Shown: positions 4,445 through 11,852, counted from the first letter of the stretch. The stretch: 12,983 nt of DNA from an uncultured Erysipelotrichaceae bacterium (GCA_947575425.1 CANPNQ010000010.1:1-12983), one strand, 5' to 3'. Notes: generated by a model from the letters alone, not told the origin. Program-made: numbers and translations.

Positions 4445-5694
4445 CGTATCATCTCCTCGAATATCGCCATAAGCACCTGCTTGACAATGCCATTACCTGC
4501 TTGTTTGTAAAGCTGCGTGTTTGAAGTTACCGCCTTTGCCTTGTGGAAATCTTCATCTGTGTAATCCATCAGTCTCCAGCATTCAAGCGGTGTGAGTTTG
4601 CGGATGCGCTGATCATATATGCTCGGCATAAACGATGTCGTTATGGCTGTTGATATAGCGCTCGTATCATAGATACGATCCTGCAATGATAGTTGTTTGC
4701 CATCTACCTTTGAATTAAGACACACTGGCACAGTCACCATTGGTATTTGTCCTCCACCTGCTCCCATAGCCTGTGTCAGCGTGGGGCAACAGCCGTCCAA
4801 TGAACCCTTGTATGCGTTTGCTTGTGTTGACCCGATCACCATTTGCTCTACCACAAAGTTATTCTCACGGAATGCTCCTGTCGTTATTGTAGGGCATATC
4901 TCTTTTGCTCCGCCTTTATTAAATCCATGACCGTTTTGCAAAATCATTGGCTGTCGAATTGTTTTGCTGATATCACCTTTGTTTGCAAATTTCTGTGCAA
5001 CTTCATCATTGATGTAATACTTTACATCAACCTCCGATTCCAACACATCACGCAGTTTCTTTTCTAAAGGTATAGGCTCAGGAAATGTGTAACTATAATC
5101 ACCGAGAATGCTTATCATGAAGCATCTATTTCTTGATTGCGGTACACCATAATCCTTGGCATTTAACAGCTTGTAATATGACTGATACCCGATACTTTCC
5201 AAGAAGGAATACCATTCATTAAAGTCTTTTATGTTCTTAGTTCCAATTACATCGGGTACGTTCTCCATCAACAGTACTTGTGGCAATGATTCTGTTTCAT
5301 GTAATTCTTTCAAAATTCTTTCTACTTCCCAAAGTAAGCCACTTCTTGTACCACTATCCTTCGACATTCCTGCTTGCTTACCAGCTTTTGATAAATCTTG
5401 GCAAGGAAAGCTATAAGTCATAATGTATTCGTATTGTTTCTTATCAAAAATGGCAAGATCATCGCTGTGTATCGTGGTTATATCACTCGGCTCAAATGAT
5501 GTACCATGGATCACGTTATACGATTTCATCGCAGGCTTATCTATTTCTACCGCCCTGTGATGTTCAAAATTTGCCCCAAGATCACGTAGCGCAATCGCCT
5601 GTGTTCCTACACCTGCAAACAGTTCTATCAAGCGGATAGGCTTTGATATGCGATATGCTGGATACAAGCAATCAAATATACTCGTTTGGGCCAT
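4441..5694 (-). CDS. C5-cytosine DNA methyltransferase
   Basis: A 417-residue enzyme that transfers a methyl group from S-adenosylmethionine to carbon 5 of cytosine. All main motifs are visible: I (LFAGVGTQ, 25-32), IV with the catalytic Cys (SFPCQDLS, Cys98), VI (MENVPD, 143-148), VIII (QSRNR, 186-190), and near the end IX and X (RKLTPLECWRLMDYTDED; NTQLYKQAGNGIV, about 392-404). The target-recognition region between VIII and IX holds two similar blocks (EICPTITTG and CCPTLTQAMG). The start at 5694 has GAGGAGAGG upstream; an upstream in-frame codon at 5721 lies inside the helicase gene. No endonuclease partner is nearby, so it is an orphan methylase, likely protecting phage DNA from host restriction. 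Confidence 0.93.
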   Translation of the reverse strand: MAQTSIFDCLYPAYRISKPIRLIELFAGVGTQAIALRDLGANFEHHRAVEIDKPAMKSYNVIHGTSFEPSDITTIHSDDLAIFDKKQYEYIMTYSFPCQDLSKAGKQAGMSKDSGTRSGLLWEVERILKELHETESLPQVLLMENVPDVIGTKNIKDFNEWYSFLESIGYQSYYKLLNAKDYGVPQSRNRCFMISILGDYSYTFPEPIPLEKKLRDVLESEVDVKYYINDEVAQKFANKGDISKTIRQPMILQNGHGFNKGGAKEICPTITTGAFRENNFVVEQMVIGSTQANAYKGSLDGCCPTLTQAMGAGGGQIPMVTVPVCLNSKVDGKQLSLQDRIYDTSAISTAITTSFMPSIYDQRIRKLTPLECWRLMDYTDEDFHKAKAVTSNTQLYKQAGNGIVKQVLMAIFEEMIR

Positions 5695-5705
5695 AATCCC
5701 TCTCC

Positions 5706-7091
5706 TCAAAACGGGAGCCATGCTGGTACCTGCATATCTTGATCGGGCAAGTAATTTGTCTGCTTTCGCTCGTAATGATGCAATTCTGCTATCGCATTCT
5801 CGCTCATGATCTTTACCATCTCTTTGCTCATGCGCTCATGGTCTGCCTGTTTTCGATTTATGTTGTTTAACACATTCATTTCCTTTTCAGAAATGATAAT
5901 ATGAACATTGACCTCTTGCTTTTGCCCAAAGCGATAACAACGCCGGATTGCTTGATAAAACTGTTCATAACTGTCTGATAACCCACAAAATATCATGTCG
6001 TGGCAATTCTGCCAGTTCATCCCAAATCCACATATTGATGGTTTTGAAACAAGATACTTCACTTCATTTTTCCCAAAACCGATCATCGCCTTTTCTTTAT
6101 GTTCCGGCGTATCACTGCCTTTCACCTCAACAGATCCTTGAATTGCTTTTTTTAACGCAGCTGATTCATCGTTGAAATCGCACCATATCAGGCATTGGTC
6201 GCTTGTTGATGCTATCTGTGCAGCTTTGCTCACTCTTTCATTAAGGCTTTGCTTCCTTGCCTCTCTGCGTTCTGATAAGGTATCGGCATATTCCACAAAT
6301 AAACTGCCTGTTTCTGCCTCACTTTCGATGATCTCCGTTACGATGTTTAACCTAGGCAATATGAATTTGCTTCCATCATAGCCTAGATCCGATGGTGTCT
6401 TAATCATCATCGCCCATGTTGACATCCATTGAAAGAACTCTTTTTCTGCATGCCTTTTCAATCGCCATCCAATACGCTCATTTTTACCATTTTTTTTGAT
6501 ACAGTCATTGATGAAAAATGTTGATAGCATTTCAGCCCTTGGCATTACTCCTAAAAATTCAGCAGTCGTTCCAATCTCTGTATAATCATTGGGGCTTGGC
6601 GTCGCTGTACAGCATAGCTTATAAGGCGTATATGCAAAGCGCTCTTGCAACTCTTTTGTTGTCTTACCGGAATATGATTTCAAGATACTGCTTTCATCCA
6701 GCACAACGCCATCAAAGCAATCTGTATCAAATTTATGTATCTTCTCATAATTGGTGATGTTGATACCTTTATTGATATCTGCCTGACTTTCTGCGAGATT
6801 GCATATAATGCCAAACTTATCCGCTTCCTGCGCTGTCTGTTTTGATACTGCCAGCGGTGCTAAAATAAGCACGCTTCCGCCTGTGTGTTTTGCGACTGCA
6901 TCCGCCCATGAAAGCTGCTGAATCGTTTTGCCTAAGCCTGTATCCTCAAACAACGCAGCCTTACCAATTCTCAAGGCCCACTTAACGATGTCATACTGAT
7001 AATCAAATAGATTCTCGTTTAACTGATCTGCCTCAAATCCCGTTGACTGTATTTGATACTCCTTTGATTTCAAAAATTCCTCGTATGTCAT
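5706..7091 (-). CDS. SNF2-type superfamily 2 helicase
   Basis: A 461-residue DNA-dependent ATPase with a complete SF2 core: FDYQ (29-32), motif I EDTGLGKT (49-56), Ia LAPL (77-80), motif II LDESS (131-135, a DE-S-S variant of DEAH), III CTATPSPND (161-169), IV CLIWCDFND (300-308), V KPSICGFGMNWQNC (350-363) and VI QAIRRCYRFGQ (380-390). The RRCYRFGQ form of motif VI marks the SNF2/RapA branch, whose members translocate on duplex DNA. It is short, without accessory domains, as in other phage versions. The start overlaps the upstream methyltransferase stop by ATGA. Its place between two methyltransferases suggests work in the same process, perhaps modification access or recombination. Confidence 0.92.
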   Translation of the reverse strand: MTYEEFLKSKEYQIQSTGFEADQLNENLFDYQYDIVKWALRIGKAALFEDTGLGKTIQQLSWADAVAKHTGGSVLILAPLAVSKQTAQEADKFGIICNLAESQADINKGINITNYEKIHKFDTDCFDGVVLDESSILKSYSGKTTKELQERFAYTPYKLCCTATPSPNDYTEIGTTAEFLGVMPRAEMLSTFFINDCIKKNGKNERIGWRLKRHAEKEFFQWMSTWAMMIKTPSDLGYDGSKFILPRLNIVTEIIESEAETGSLFVEYADTLSERREARKQSLNERVSKAAQIASTSDQCLIWCDFNDESAALKKAIQGSVEVKGSDTPEHKEKAMIGFGKNEVKYLVSKPSICGFGMNWQNCHDMIFCGLSDSYEQFYQAIRRCYRFGQKQEVNVHIIISEKEMNVLNNINRKQADHERMSKEMVKIMSENAIAELHHYERKQTNYLPDQDMQVPAWLPF

Positions 7092-7915
7092 AATAATCCC
7101 TCAAAAAGATCAATCTGCTCTTTACTTGTTATTGCCAATTCGCAGTTTTTCAATGCTTGATACGCTTCGCTGCCAATTCCAAGAAACGGCGTAAATACTG
7201 TATCTCCTTTTGATGTCCATAATTCAACACATCTCTCTATCACATCAAGTTGTAAAGGACAAATATGTTTTTCATCCTTCTCATCACGTGACGATGTACG
7301 ATTGAGTGTATTACTTTGATTTATGTCCATCCATACAGGTGATGCGTACCTCTGCCACAGCTCTACCGGGAAAGTCTCGTTGGTGTGTGTGATCGGACTA
7401 GGATTGTCACCGGGTTTTCGCATCGTGATAATATAATCTGCTATGCCCTGTCTGCACATTGCACTGTCTTTCTTAATCTGCTTATGTAGCAATCCTAATG
7501 CCTTCGTTCTTTGCATTGCCACAACTGGATCTTTCCATATTGTCACCCTGCTATGGTAAATGAATCCACATTCTTGGAATAGCTTTATCAGTATTCCGGG
7601 GAAATCCCTTAAACCGATAAATCCATCATGGTTTTTAGATGTCGGCAGGTCCATACAGTGAATACTTACCAATCTCCCCGGCATTATGATGCGATACAGC
7701 TCTTTTACAATGAATGTAAATTGCTGATAAAATTCCTCTGTACTACGACAATTTCCTAAATCTCTAGGACTATCACTATACGTGTATAAGGCTTCAAACG
7801 GAGGACTAAAAATTGAATACCCCATCGAATTATCCTTTAATCCCTGCATTACTTCGCATGAATCGCCATGATACAGTGCATAATGATCTGTAATGCTTTG
7901 ATGTAACACCTTCAT
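7088..7915 (-). CDS. N4/N6 amino DNA methyltransferase (beta type), C-terminus apparently shortened
   Basis: A 275-residue DNA methylase of the N-6-adenine/N-4-cytosine family. Motif IV is SPPF (37-40) within YSIFSPPFEALYTYSDSPRDLGN, and motif I comes near the C-terminus (FTPFLGIGSEAYQAL, about 241-255), the order of the beta class. Conserved blocks such as KALGLLHKQIKKDS and YASPVWMDINQSNTL fit a known phage subfamily. In that subfamily motif I is normally followed by a G-x-E-L segment whose acidic residue binds the SAM ribose. Here YQALKNCELAITSKEQIDLF jumps straight to what looks like the tail, as if about 20 residues were lost in frame. Activity is therefore doubtful. The ATG at 7915 has AAAGGA upstream; an in-frame TTG at 7945 lies in the previous gene. 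Confidence 0.85.
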   Translation of the reverse strand: MKVLHQSITDHYALYHGDSCEVMQGLKDNSMGYSIFSPPFEALYTYSDSPRDLGNCRSTEEFYQQFTFIVKELYRIIMPGRLVSIHCMDLPTSKNHDGFIGLRDFPGILIKLFQECGFIYHSRVTIWKDPVVAMQRTKALGLLHKQIKKDSAMCRQGIADYIITMRKPGDNPSPITHTNETFPVELWQRYASPVWMDINQSNTLNRTSSRDEKDEKHICPLQLDVIERCVELWTSKGDTVFTPFLGIGSEAYQALKNCELAITSKEQIDLFEGLL

Positions 7916-7922
7916 TCCTCGC

Positions 7923-8126
7923 TCATCCTTTCTCCACAATAACAATATCCTTGTACAAATAATCCAATAACTCTAACAATTTAATCACCGGTATATGGCG
8001 ATCGTTGTATAAGTATTTATTTAGTGTTCTTATGTCCATTCCTAGATCCATTGCCATATACGTTTTTGCGATTTTTTGCTTGCGCATCTCGTTTTTGATA
8101 TAGGCAGTTAATTCTTCATACTTCAT
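7923..8126 (-). CDS. Small helix-turn-helix protein
   Basis: A 67-residue protein opening MKYEELTAYIKNEMRKQK, then a Cro/XRE-like helix-turn-helix: KIAKTYMAMDLGMDIRTLNKYLYNDRHIPVIKLLELLDYL (about 18-57), followed by a short strand DIVIVEKG. The spacing of helices and the conserved small residues fit single-domain XRE proteins, though it lacks the usual Ser at the start of the recognition helix. The ATG overlaps the initiator gene stop by 4 bp. It may be a minor regulator of early genes or a DNA-binding accessory of the replication module. Confidence 0.7.
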   Translation of the reverse strand: MKYEELTAYIKNEMRKQKIAKTYMAMDLGMDIRTLNKYLYNDRHIPVIKLLELLDYLYKDIVIVEKG

Positions 8127-8959
8127 GCTTTCTTCTCTCCTCTCAACGCTCGAAGCTGCTTCATCAGCTCGTCATCGTCGACAGTTTCATCACCCATCTG
8201 TACAATATCTTGATCGTTGAACCACTTCGGAAGCTCTTTCTTTGTCCCTTTAGGCGCTCTGTCAAATGCTCTAGCAAGCCAACTGTTAATAAACTTTTTG
8301 ATACCTCTCTTGGTTTTCCTCTTTGTTGGATTCGCATTAAGCCAGCCTTTCATTTTTCTCAACTCTTGCATGACATCTATGCTTGGGTATAACTCTTGCC
8401 ATTCCTTTAGCTGGTTTTCTACCACCGCATACTCGCTATTGTCTTGTAAAGTCAGCGTTATAACTGGTTCTTCCTCCGGCGTGGAGGGATTTTCCAAATC
8501 GCTCTGCGCAAAAGTATTTATATTATCCTTACCTAACCTATCCTTACCTAACCTACGGATACCATTGGTTGTCACTTGGTTGTCATTTGGTTGCCAAGTG
8601 GTTGCCATGGTCTCGTTGATAAGTGAATATGCCTTATTTTCCTCGACTTTTAGCATCTTCATTTCTTCCACATAATCCGTTTTTGTGTATCGATCCTTCC
8701 GGATCAGGTTATGGATCAGCCAATGCTTAATCACGACGATCCCGCTGTCAAACGCAATGATAAAATCGCTGTCTATTAAAGATTTCATATCATTGTCGCT
8801 ACATCCGAGCATCCGTTGGATCTTTCTAGGATTGTTTAGGAATCCGTCATCATCAGCGTTCATATTCAGATAGATATATAAGCACTGCGCAGAATATGGC
8901 ATATCAAGAAAGGTGTCGCTTTCCATGATCTTTTTAGCAAACATTCGCCTTTCTGCCAT
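8123..8959 (-). CDS. Phage replication initiator (replisome organizer)
   Basis: A 278-residue protein of the Firmicutes-phage replisome organizer kind, related in layout to DnaD/DnaB-type initiators. The N-terminal winged-helix domain (about 1-112) carries the family pattern RRMFAKKIMESDTFLDMP, YIYLNMNADDDGFLNNPRKI and VVIKHWLIHNLIRKDRYT. A polar linker (113-185) contains ATTWQPNDNQVTTNG and the duplicated RLGKD. The C-terminal domain (about 186-278) has ELYPSIDVMQELRKMKGWL and RGIKKFINSWLAR. Such proteins bind origin repeats and recruit the host helicase loader and DnaB-type helicase; no loader gene follows here. GGAG precedes the ATG at about 10 bases. The linker DNA contains tandem repeats that could be the origin itself, as in lambda O. 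Confidence 0.88.
   Translation of the reverse strand: MAERRMFAKKIMESDTFLDMPYSAQCLYIYLNMNADDDGFLNNPRKIQRMLGCSDNDMKSLIDSDFIIAFDSGIVVIKHWLIHNLIRKDRYTKTDYVEEMKMLKVEENKAYSLINETMATTWQPNDNQVTTNGIRRLGKDRLGKDNINTFAQSDLENPSTPEEEPVITLTLQDNSEYAVVENQLKEWQELYPSIDVMQELRKMKGWLNANPTKRKTKRGIKKFINSWLARAFDRAPKGTKKELPKWFNDQDIVQMGDETVDDDELMKQLRALRGEKKA
8525..8554 (-). repeat. Two tandem 15-bp repeats beside the iterons
   Basis: AGGTTAGGTAAGGAT occurs twice without a gap (8554-8540 and 8539-8525), encoding RLGKD twice. On the downstream side it runs into AT-rich DNA (AATATAAATACTTTT), a possible unwinding element. As 15 is a multiple of 3, the duplication could be selected at protein or DNA level. Nine bases separate it from the 11-bp repeats. 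Confidence 0.75.
8564..8607 (-). repeat. Four tandem 11-bp iteron-like repeats, candidate replication origin
   Basis: Contiguous copies on the minus strand: TGGCAACCACT (8607-8597), TGGCAACCAAA (8596-8586), TGACAACCAAG (8585-8575), TGACAACCAAT (8574-8564). The core TGRCAACCA is invariant. An 11-bp period puts successive copies on nearly the same face of the helix. Because 11 is not a multiple of 3, the encoded peptide (ATTWQPNDNQVTTNG) is not repetitive, so the repeat is preserved at DNA level rather than protein level, as expected for binding sites. Confidence 0.8.
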
Positions 8960-8962
8960 TCT

Positions 8963-9361
8963 TCATGTCTCCTTTATCTCTATTCCATATTTCTCTGCCA
9001 TCATCCGCTTTTTCAGCCGGTATACTGGCGTTCTCACGCCTTTGGCATCTTCTACAACAACCAAGCCATTGCGCTCATACACAAAGTCTGCAACATACTT
9101 GATCGCTCTGCCATACTTGCTTTTATCAATCAGGATATACGGTACTTGCAAGCGGAGATTGTTGATCTCTCCCGCTCGCTCTAGTAACCGCAATTCTTGA
9201 TATCGTGCGGCTTCATGTTTGCTGTCAAACACGATGCCATCTATCTCCGTCTTTACTGCCCTGTATTTGCTCTTTTTAGCGCCTCTGAGCGTTGTTTGTT
9301 TTGAGATAGGTTTATATCCGTCGGGATAGTTAATCATCATGTGCGATTCGCCTGTCCCCAT
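8963..9361 (-). CDS. DUF1064 family PD-(D/E)XK nuclease-like protein
   Basis: A 132-residue protein of the phage DUF1064 family, which has a restriction-endonuclease-like fold and is often proposed to resolve branched DNA. Visible motifs: FDSKHEAARYQELRLLERAG (45-64), with the helix acid Glu50; the catalytic-type strand YVADF (Asp92); VVVEDAKG (101-108), giving Glu104, Asp105 and Lys107; and the closing PVYRLKKRMMAEKY. The length matches the family. The ATG at 9361 lies 25 bases inside the previous gene; a second start at 9340 or 9337 (MMINYP) after GGGGACAGG is also possible. It sits between recombination genes and the initiator, which suits a role in processing replication intermediates. 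Confidence 0.85.
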   Translation of the reverse strand: MGTGESHMMINYPDGYKPISKQTTLRGAKKSKYRAVKTEIDGIVFDSKHEAARYQELRLLERAGEINNLRLQVPYILIDKSKYGRAIKYVADFVYERNGLVVVEDAKGVRTPVYRLKKRMMAEKYGIEIKET

Positions 9362-9669
9362 TCTCGCTCGATCTGATTCTCAATGACACGGATTTCCAAC
9401 TTTAAGGCATTGATTGCTTCTATGTTTGCCTGATAAATGGTTTTTGCAATGTCTCTTTTAAGTCGCAAATCAGGGACTTTGCCTTCACCATAAATACGCA
9501 AAGCAATCATTGTCGCCTTTACTCCTTGTTCTTCTAATCTCAAGGCTTCTTTAGCGAGTTCAATCTTATATGCCTTTTCTGCTTCGGCTAGATCAGAGCC
9601 GTGTTTCCTTAGTTTCTTCACTGAGACTTCAAGATGTTGCAGCTTGCTGTCTAATTCATCCGTTATCAT
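9337..9669 (-). CDS. Helical phage protein of unknown function
   Basis: A 110-residue, largely helical and charged protein. It starts MITDELDSKLQHLEVSVKKL and continues through EAEKAYKIELAKEALRLEEQGVKATMIALRIYGEGKV to a second long helix (RDIAKTIYQANIEAINALKLEIRVIENQIEREWG), probably forming an antiparallel coiled coil. The start at 9669 is chosen because GGAGG ends six bases before it; ATG at 9675 directly abuts the ribosome site, and codons further upstream lie inside the neighbouring gene. I have the impression of similar proteins in other Firmicutes phages beside nuclease genes but know no function. It overlaps its upstream neighbour by 14 bases and the DUF1064 gene by 25, so it is tightly coupled in the operon. 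Confidence 0.75.
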   Translation of the reverse strand: MITDELDSKLQHLEVSVKKLRKHGSDLAEAEKAYKIELAKEALRLEEQGVKATMIALRIYGEGKVPDLRLKRDIAKTIYQANIEAINALKLEIRVIENQIEREWGQANRT

Positions 9670-9964
9670 CGTCATCCTCCAAGTAGTTCTTATGGAAAAC
9701 TTCCATGAACTTTTCATGTGAATACTTTTCTTCAAAAGCCTTTTGCATTTCTCTTTTTAAACGCATATCGAGTTCTTTGTTAAAATGCACGCCTTTATTG
9801 CTCGCATTATGCAAACGCGCTGTGAGCGGTACACAACATCCGTATTTTATAGATTTCTTTCTGTTTGCCGTTCCATAAAATACTTCATGTATGTGTATAT
9901 CATACGTAACCCCGCTAACATAGCACGTTTTCATATCATCGGTTAACAAACTGAACCGCTTCAT
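9656..9964 (-). CDS. HNH-like phage protein, possibly degenerate
   Basis: A 102-residue protein starting MKRFSLLTDDMKTCYVSG. It resembles a group of phage HNH-fold proteins in which a CxxC pair is followed by an HH-x-x-x-G motif, NRK-S-x-K-YG, VPL, and an H-N..GVHFN segment. Here CYVSG keeps only the first Cys, IHEVFYG has His-Glu instead of His-His, then come NRKKSIKYGCCVPL, ARLHNASNKGVHFNKELDMRLK and a helical tail ending in DDDD. The loss of two metal or catalytic residues compared with that pattern (from memory) means nuclease activity is doubtful. No ribosome site precedes the ATG six bases after the DUF669 stop, so translation is probably coupled. Confidence 0.6.
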   Translation of the reverse strand: MKRFSLLTDDMKTCYVSGVTYDIHIHEVFYGTANRKKSIKYGCCVPLTARLHNASNKGVHFNKELDMRLKREMQKAFEEKYSHEKFMEVFHKNYLEDDDDNG

Positions 9965-9970
9965 GCGTTG

Positions 9971-10549
9971 CTAGAAAGGAAGGTCATCGTCGTCAATAGA
10001 TAGATAAGTATTTCCTTGTGTTGCGCTCGTGGCAGTCGCTTTCGGTTCTTTTTTGGATAATGGCTTATCTTCCGGAATAGCCGCCTCAAATATCCCTTCC
10101 AAATTCTGAACGCTCATACATTTGATTGCCTGCTTAATCTCGCCCTTATCGTTTTCGTATTCCTCGTGTCCGAACACGCCGCCAAACATCTTCCCCTTCA
10201 ATCCGTACTCGTTCCAATCCCATTGATATCCCGGATTGCTTTCTACAATGCGGTTGATCAATCTCTTGAAGAATGGATTGGATTGCTCTGTTCCAAACCC
10301 TTGGCGTATTCTGCCTGATTCTCGCCACTTTGCTTGTGGATTGCGTTTCCTATCCTGATCCAACAGATTTCTGAAATATCCCGGCTGTTTATCATTCACA
10401 GCAAAATCATAAGATATTACCAGCATTTCATTCCCTGATCGTGTTGGTTCAATTCTTGCATCCACGATCACACAGATATGACCGCCTAGTTCAATCTTCT
10501 CAAAGCTGCCCGCTTCTTCTATATTATCCCATCCGTTAATTGGTTGCAT
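9971..10549 (-). CDS. DUF669 protein, SSB-like with acidic C-terminal tip
   Basis: A 192-residue protein of the DUF669 family, commonly found beside Sak4-type ATPases in phages. Family features are MQPINGWDNIEEAGSFEKIELGGHICVI at the start, the strand pair RSGNEMLVISYDFAVND (about 37-53), GYFRNL, NPFFKRLINRIVESNPGY (91-108) and KGKMFGGVFGHEEY (118-131), compatible with an OB-type beta barrel. A low-complexity linker leads to the final DDDDLPF, nearly the same tip as in the SSB encoded at 3371. Such tips recruit replication and repair partners, so it likely binds ssDNA in recombination. AAGGAGG lies at ideal spacing before the ATG. Stop is TAG. Confidence 0.85.
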   Translation of the reverse strand: MQPINGWDNIEEAGSFEKIELGGHICVIVDARIEPTRSGNEMLVISYDFAVNDKQPGYFRNLLDQDRKRNPQAKWRESGRIRQGFGTEQSNPFFKRLINRIVESNPGYQWDWNEYGLKGKMFGGVFGHEEYENDKGEIKQAIKCMSVQNLEGIFEAAIPEDKPLSKKEPKATATSATQGNTYLSIDDDDLPF

Positions 10550-10562
10550 CTTGTTTTCCTCC

Positions 10563-11051
10563 TTATTTGATTGTTAATGATTTCTTTTCCATTAAGCTGC
10601 ATCCCGGAATTTTAATTCCCTCTTTTAATGCTTTGCTCATTTCCGCCTTATTTGGCTCTCTTGTTACTTTGGTTCTGATATATTCCTCTGGAATATTTGC
10701 ATCATCTTCGATCCGAACCGACACACTGTTACGCACCCCGATAACATTTCGTACTGTTTCCAGTTTCTTGGTGTTTCGTAATTGTAAGGATTGAAGCAGA
10801 TACCTTTTAAGACGATCAATCTGTTTCTGTTCTCTTTCATTTCGTTCTTTCAACCCTTCTATTTCACTTTTGCGGGCTTTTATTGTCGCCTCTTTATCTT
10901 TGATCAAACAAGCGATATTATCGGCTTTCTGTTCAAATTCATCCGCAATGCTGTCAATATCCTCATCGCTGAATAATACTTCTCCGGTTTCAGGATCCAC
11001 CTTGTTAAACAAATCAAGGTAGGCTTGATTGATTTCATACAGCGATCTCAT
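10563..11051 (-). CDS. Siphovirus Gp157 family protein
   Basis: A 162-residue member of the Gp157 family of Firmicutes siphoviruses. The typical start MRSLYEINQAYLDLFNKVDPETGE is followed by a long coiled coil (IDSIADEFEQKADNIACLIKDKEATIKARKSEIEGLKERNEREQKQIDRLKRYLLQSL, about 34-91), then a C-terminal beta domain with RNVIGVRNSVSVRIEDDANIPEEYIR and LKEGIKIPGCSLMEKKSLTIK. Family members have been linked to phage-resistance phenotypes, but their biochemical role is unclear. The gene lies one base after the ATPase stop, with GGAGG 9 bases before the ATG, and precedes the DUF669 gene, the usual trio of this recombination cassette. The length is normal and no damage is seen. Confidence 0.9.
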   Translation of the reverse strand: MRSLYEINQAYLDLFNKVDPETGEVLFSDEDIDSIADEFEQKADNIACLIKDKEATIKARKSEIEGLKERNEREQKQIDRLKRYLLQSLQLRNTKKLETVRNVIGVRNSVSVRIEDDANIPEEYIRTKVTREPNKAEMSKALKEGIKIPGCSLMEKKSLTIK

Positions 11052-11052
11052 A

Positions 11053-11694
11053 TCAGTATTCCTCCAAGGCTTTAATTACTGCCATGATATCGTTATCAAT
11101 TTCCTCAGCATCAAACGCTCCCATAGGGCTTTTGGCCGTACTGTTTTTGGCTTTTGTTTCAAATACATATCTACCGCCAACTGCTTTTGAAAGCAATACC
11201 GTTGTAAACTTTGATTCAAGACAAATCTTATCGATCTTCTTGCCGGATGTTTTAATCCGGGTAAACATATAACCGGTATCATCGCGTTCTGTTTGCGTAT
11301 GAGCGGTGAATATGATAGTAAGATCATCCCTTAGCCTTGGTGCTACATCCACAAGATCCCATATGCATTGTGCAAGGTCTATCCACTTGTCATAGCCCTT
11401 CTCCTTGGCTCTGCGCATCTCATCGCCAACCATAATACCGTTGATTGTATCAATGATTATGTAATGAATGTTGGGTCTTTTTTCACTTATCCCGGTAATG
11501 ATTTGCATGATATAATTGGCATCATCGCTTTGAATGTAATTCTTATTTTCATTATTAAACTCTTTCCGCCACCCTTTCCATGACAATCCTTTCTTGTCGC
11601 AGTCAATATAATAGGTTTCCTTTGGCGGAAGGTTGCGCATAGATGTTGTCTTGCCACTTCCGCTTTCACCCATAATACAAATTACCTTACTCAT
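11053..11694 (-). CDS. RecA-like phage ATPase (Sak4-type single-strand annealing partner)
   Basis: A 213-residue P-loop ATPase. Walker A is GESGSGKT (9-16), Walker B HYIIIDT (77-83), and TIIFTAHTQ (126-134) matches the sensor strand of RecA/Rad51-like domains. The size, the lack of N- or C-terminal DNA-binding extensions and the genes that follow (Gp157, DUF669) fit Sak4-type proteins, which promote single-strand annealing together with an SSB in phage recombination. It would act on ssDNA ends during replication-linked recombination. The ATG overlaps the stop of the preceding 53-codon gene by ATGA. A more distant P-loop ATPase function cannot be excluded from motifs alone. Confidence 0.85.
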   Translation of the reverse strand: MSKVICIMGESGSGKTTSMRNLPPKETYYIDCDKKGLSWKGWRKEFNNENKNYIQSDDANYIMQIITGISEKRPNIHYIIIDTINGIMVGDEMRRAKEKGYDKWIDLAQCIWDLVDVAPRLRDDLTIIFTAHTQTERDDTGYMFTRIKTSGKKIDKICLESKFTTVLLSKAVGGRYVFETKAKNSTAKSPMGAFDAEEIDNDIMAVIKALEEY

Positions 11695-11852
11695 TCTGCT
11701 TCATCCTCTCTTTCTTCTCTCCATTGCCTATCGGCTTCATCTGCTCGCATGTCCTCCAACTCGTCCTCGGTGCAATACTTACCTTCGGGGTCATAATCAG
11801 GACTGCGCCGGTCAAGATGATCCGGCATTACTCTGACAAATTTAGATTTCAT
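11691..11852 (-). CDS. 53-residue acidic protein
   Basis: A small frame starting MKSKFVRVMPDHLDRRSPDYD, then PEGKYCTEDELEDMRADEADRQWREEREDEAE: an N-terminal strand followed by a very acidic helix. It overlaps the preceding gene by 11 bases and the ATPase by 4 (ATGA), and it fills the only gap in this operon, which supports it as a gene. No strong ribosome site is seen, so coupling is likely. No family recognised; DNA-mimic or partner-binding behaviour would be pure speculation. Confidence 0.65.
   Translation of the reverse strand: MKSKFVRVMPDHLDRRSPDYDPEGKYCTEDELEDMRADEADRQWREEREDEAE

Noticed and set aside
8525..8607. CRISPR array or IS-end repeats
   Set aside because: Repeats are 11 and 15 bp, contiguous and within a conserved coding gene; there are no spacers or transposase.
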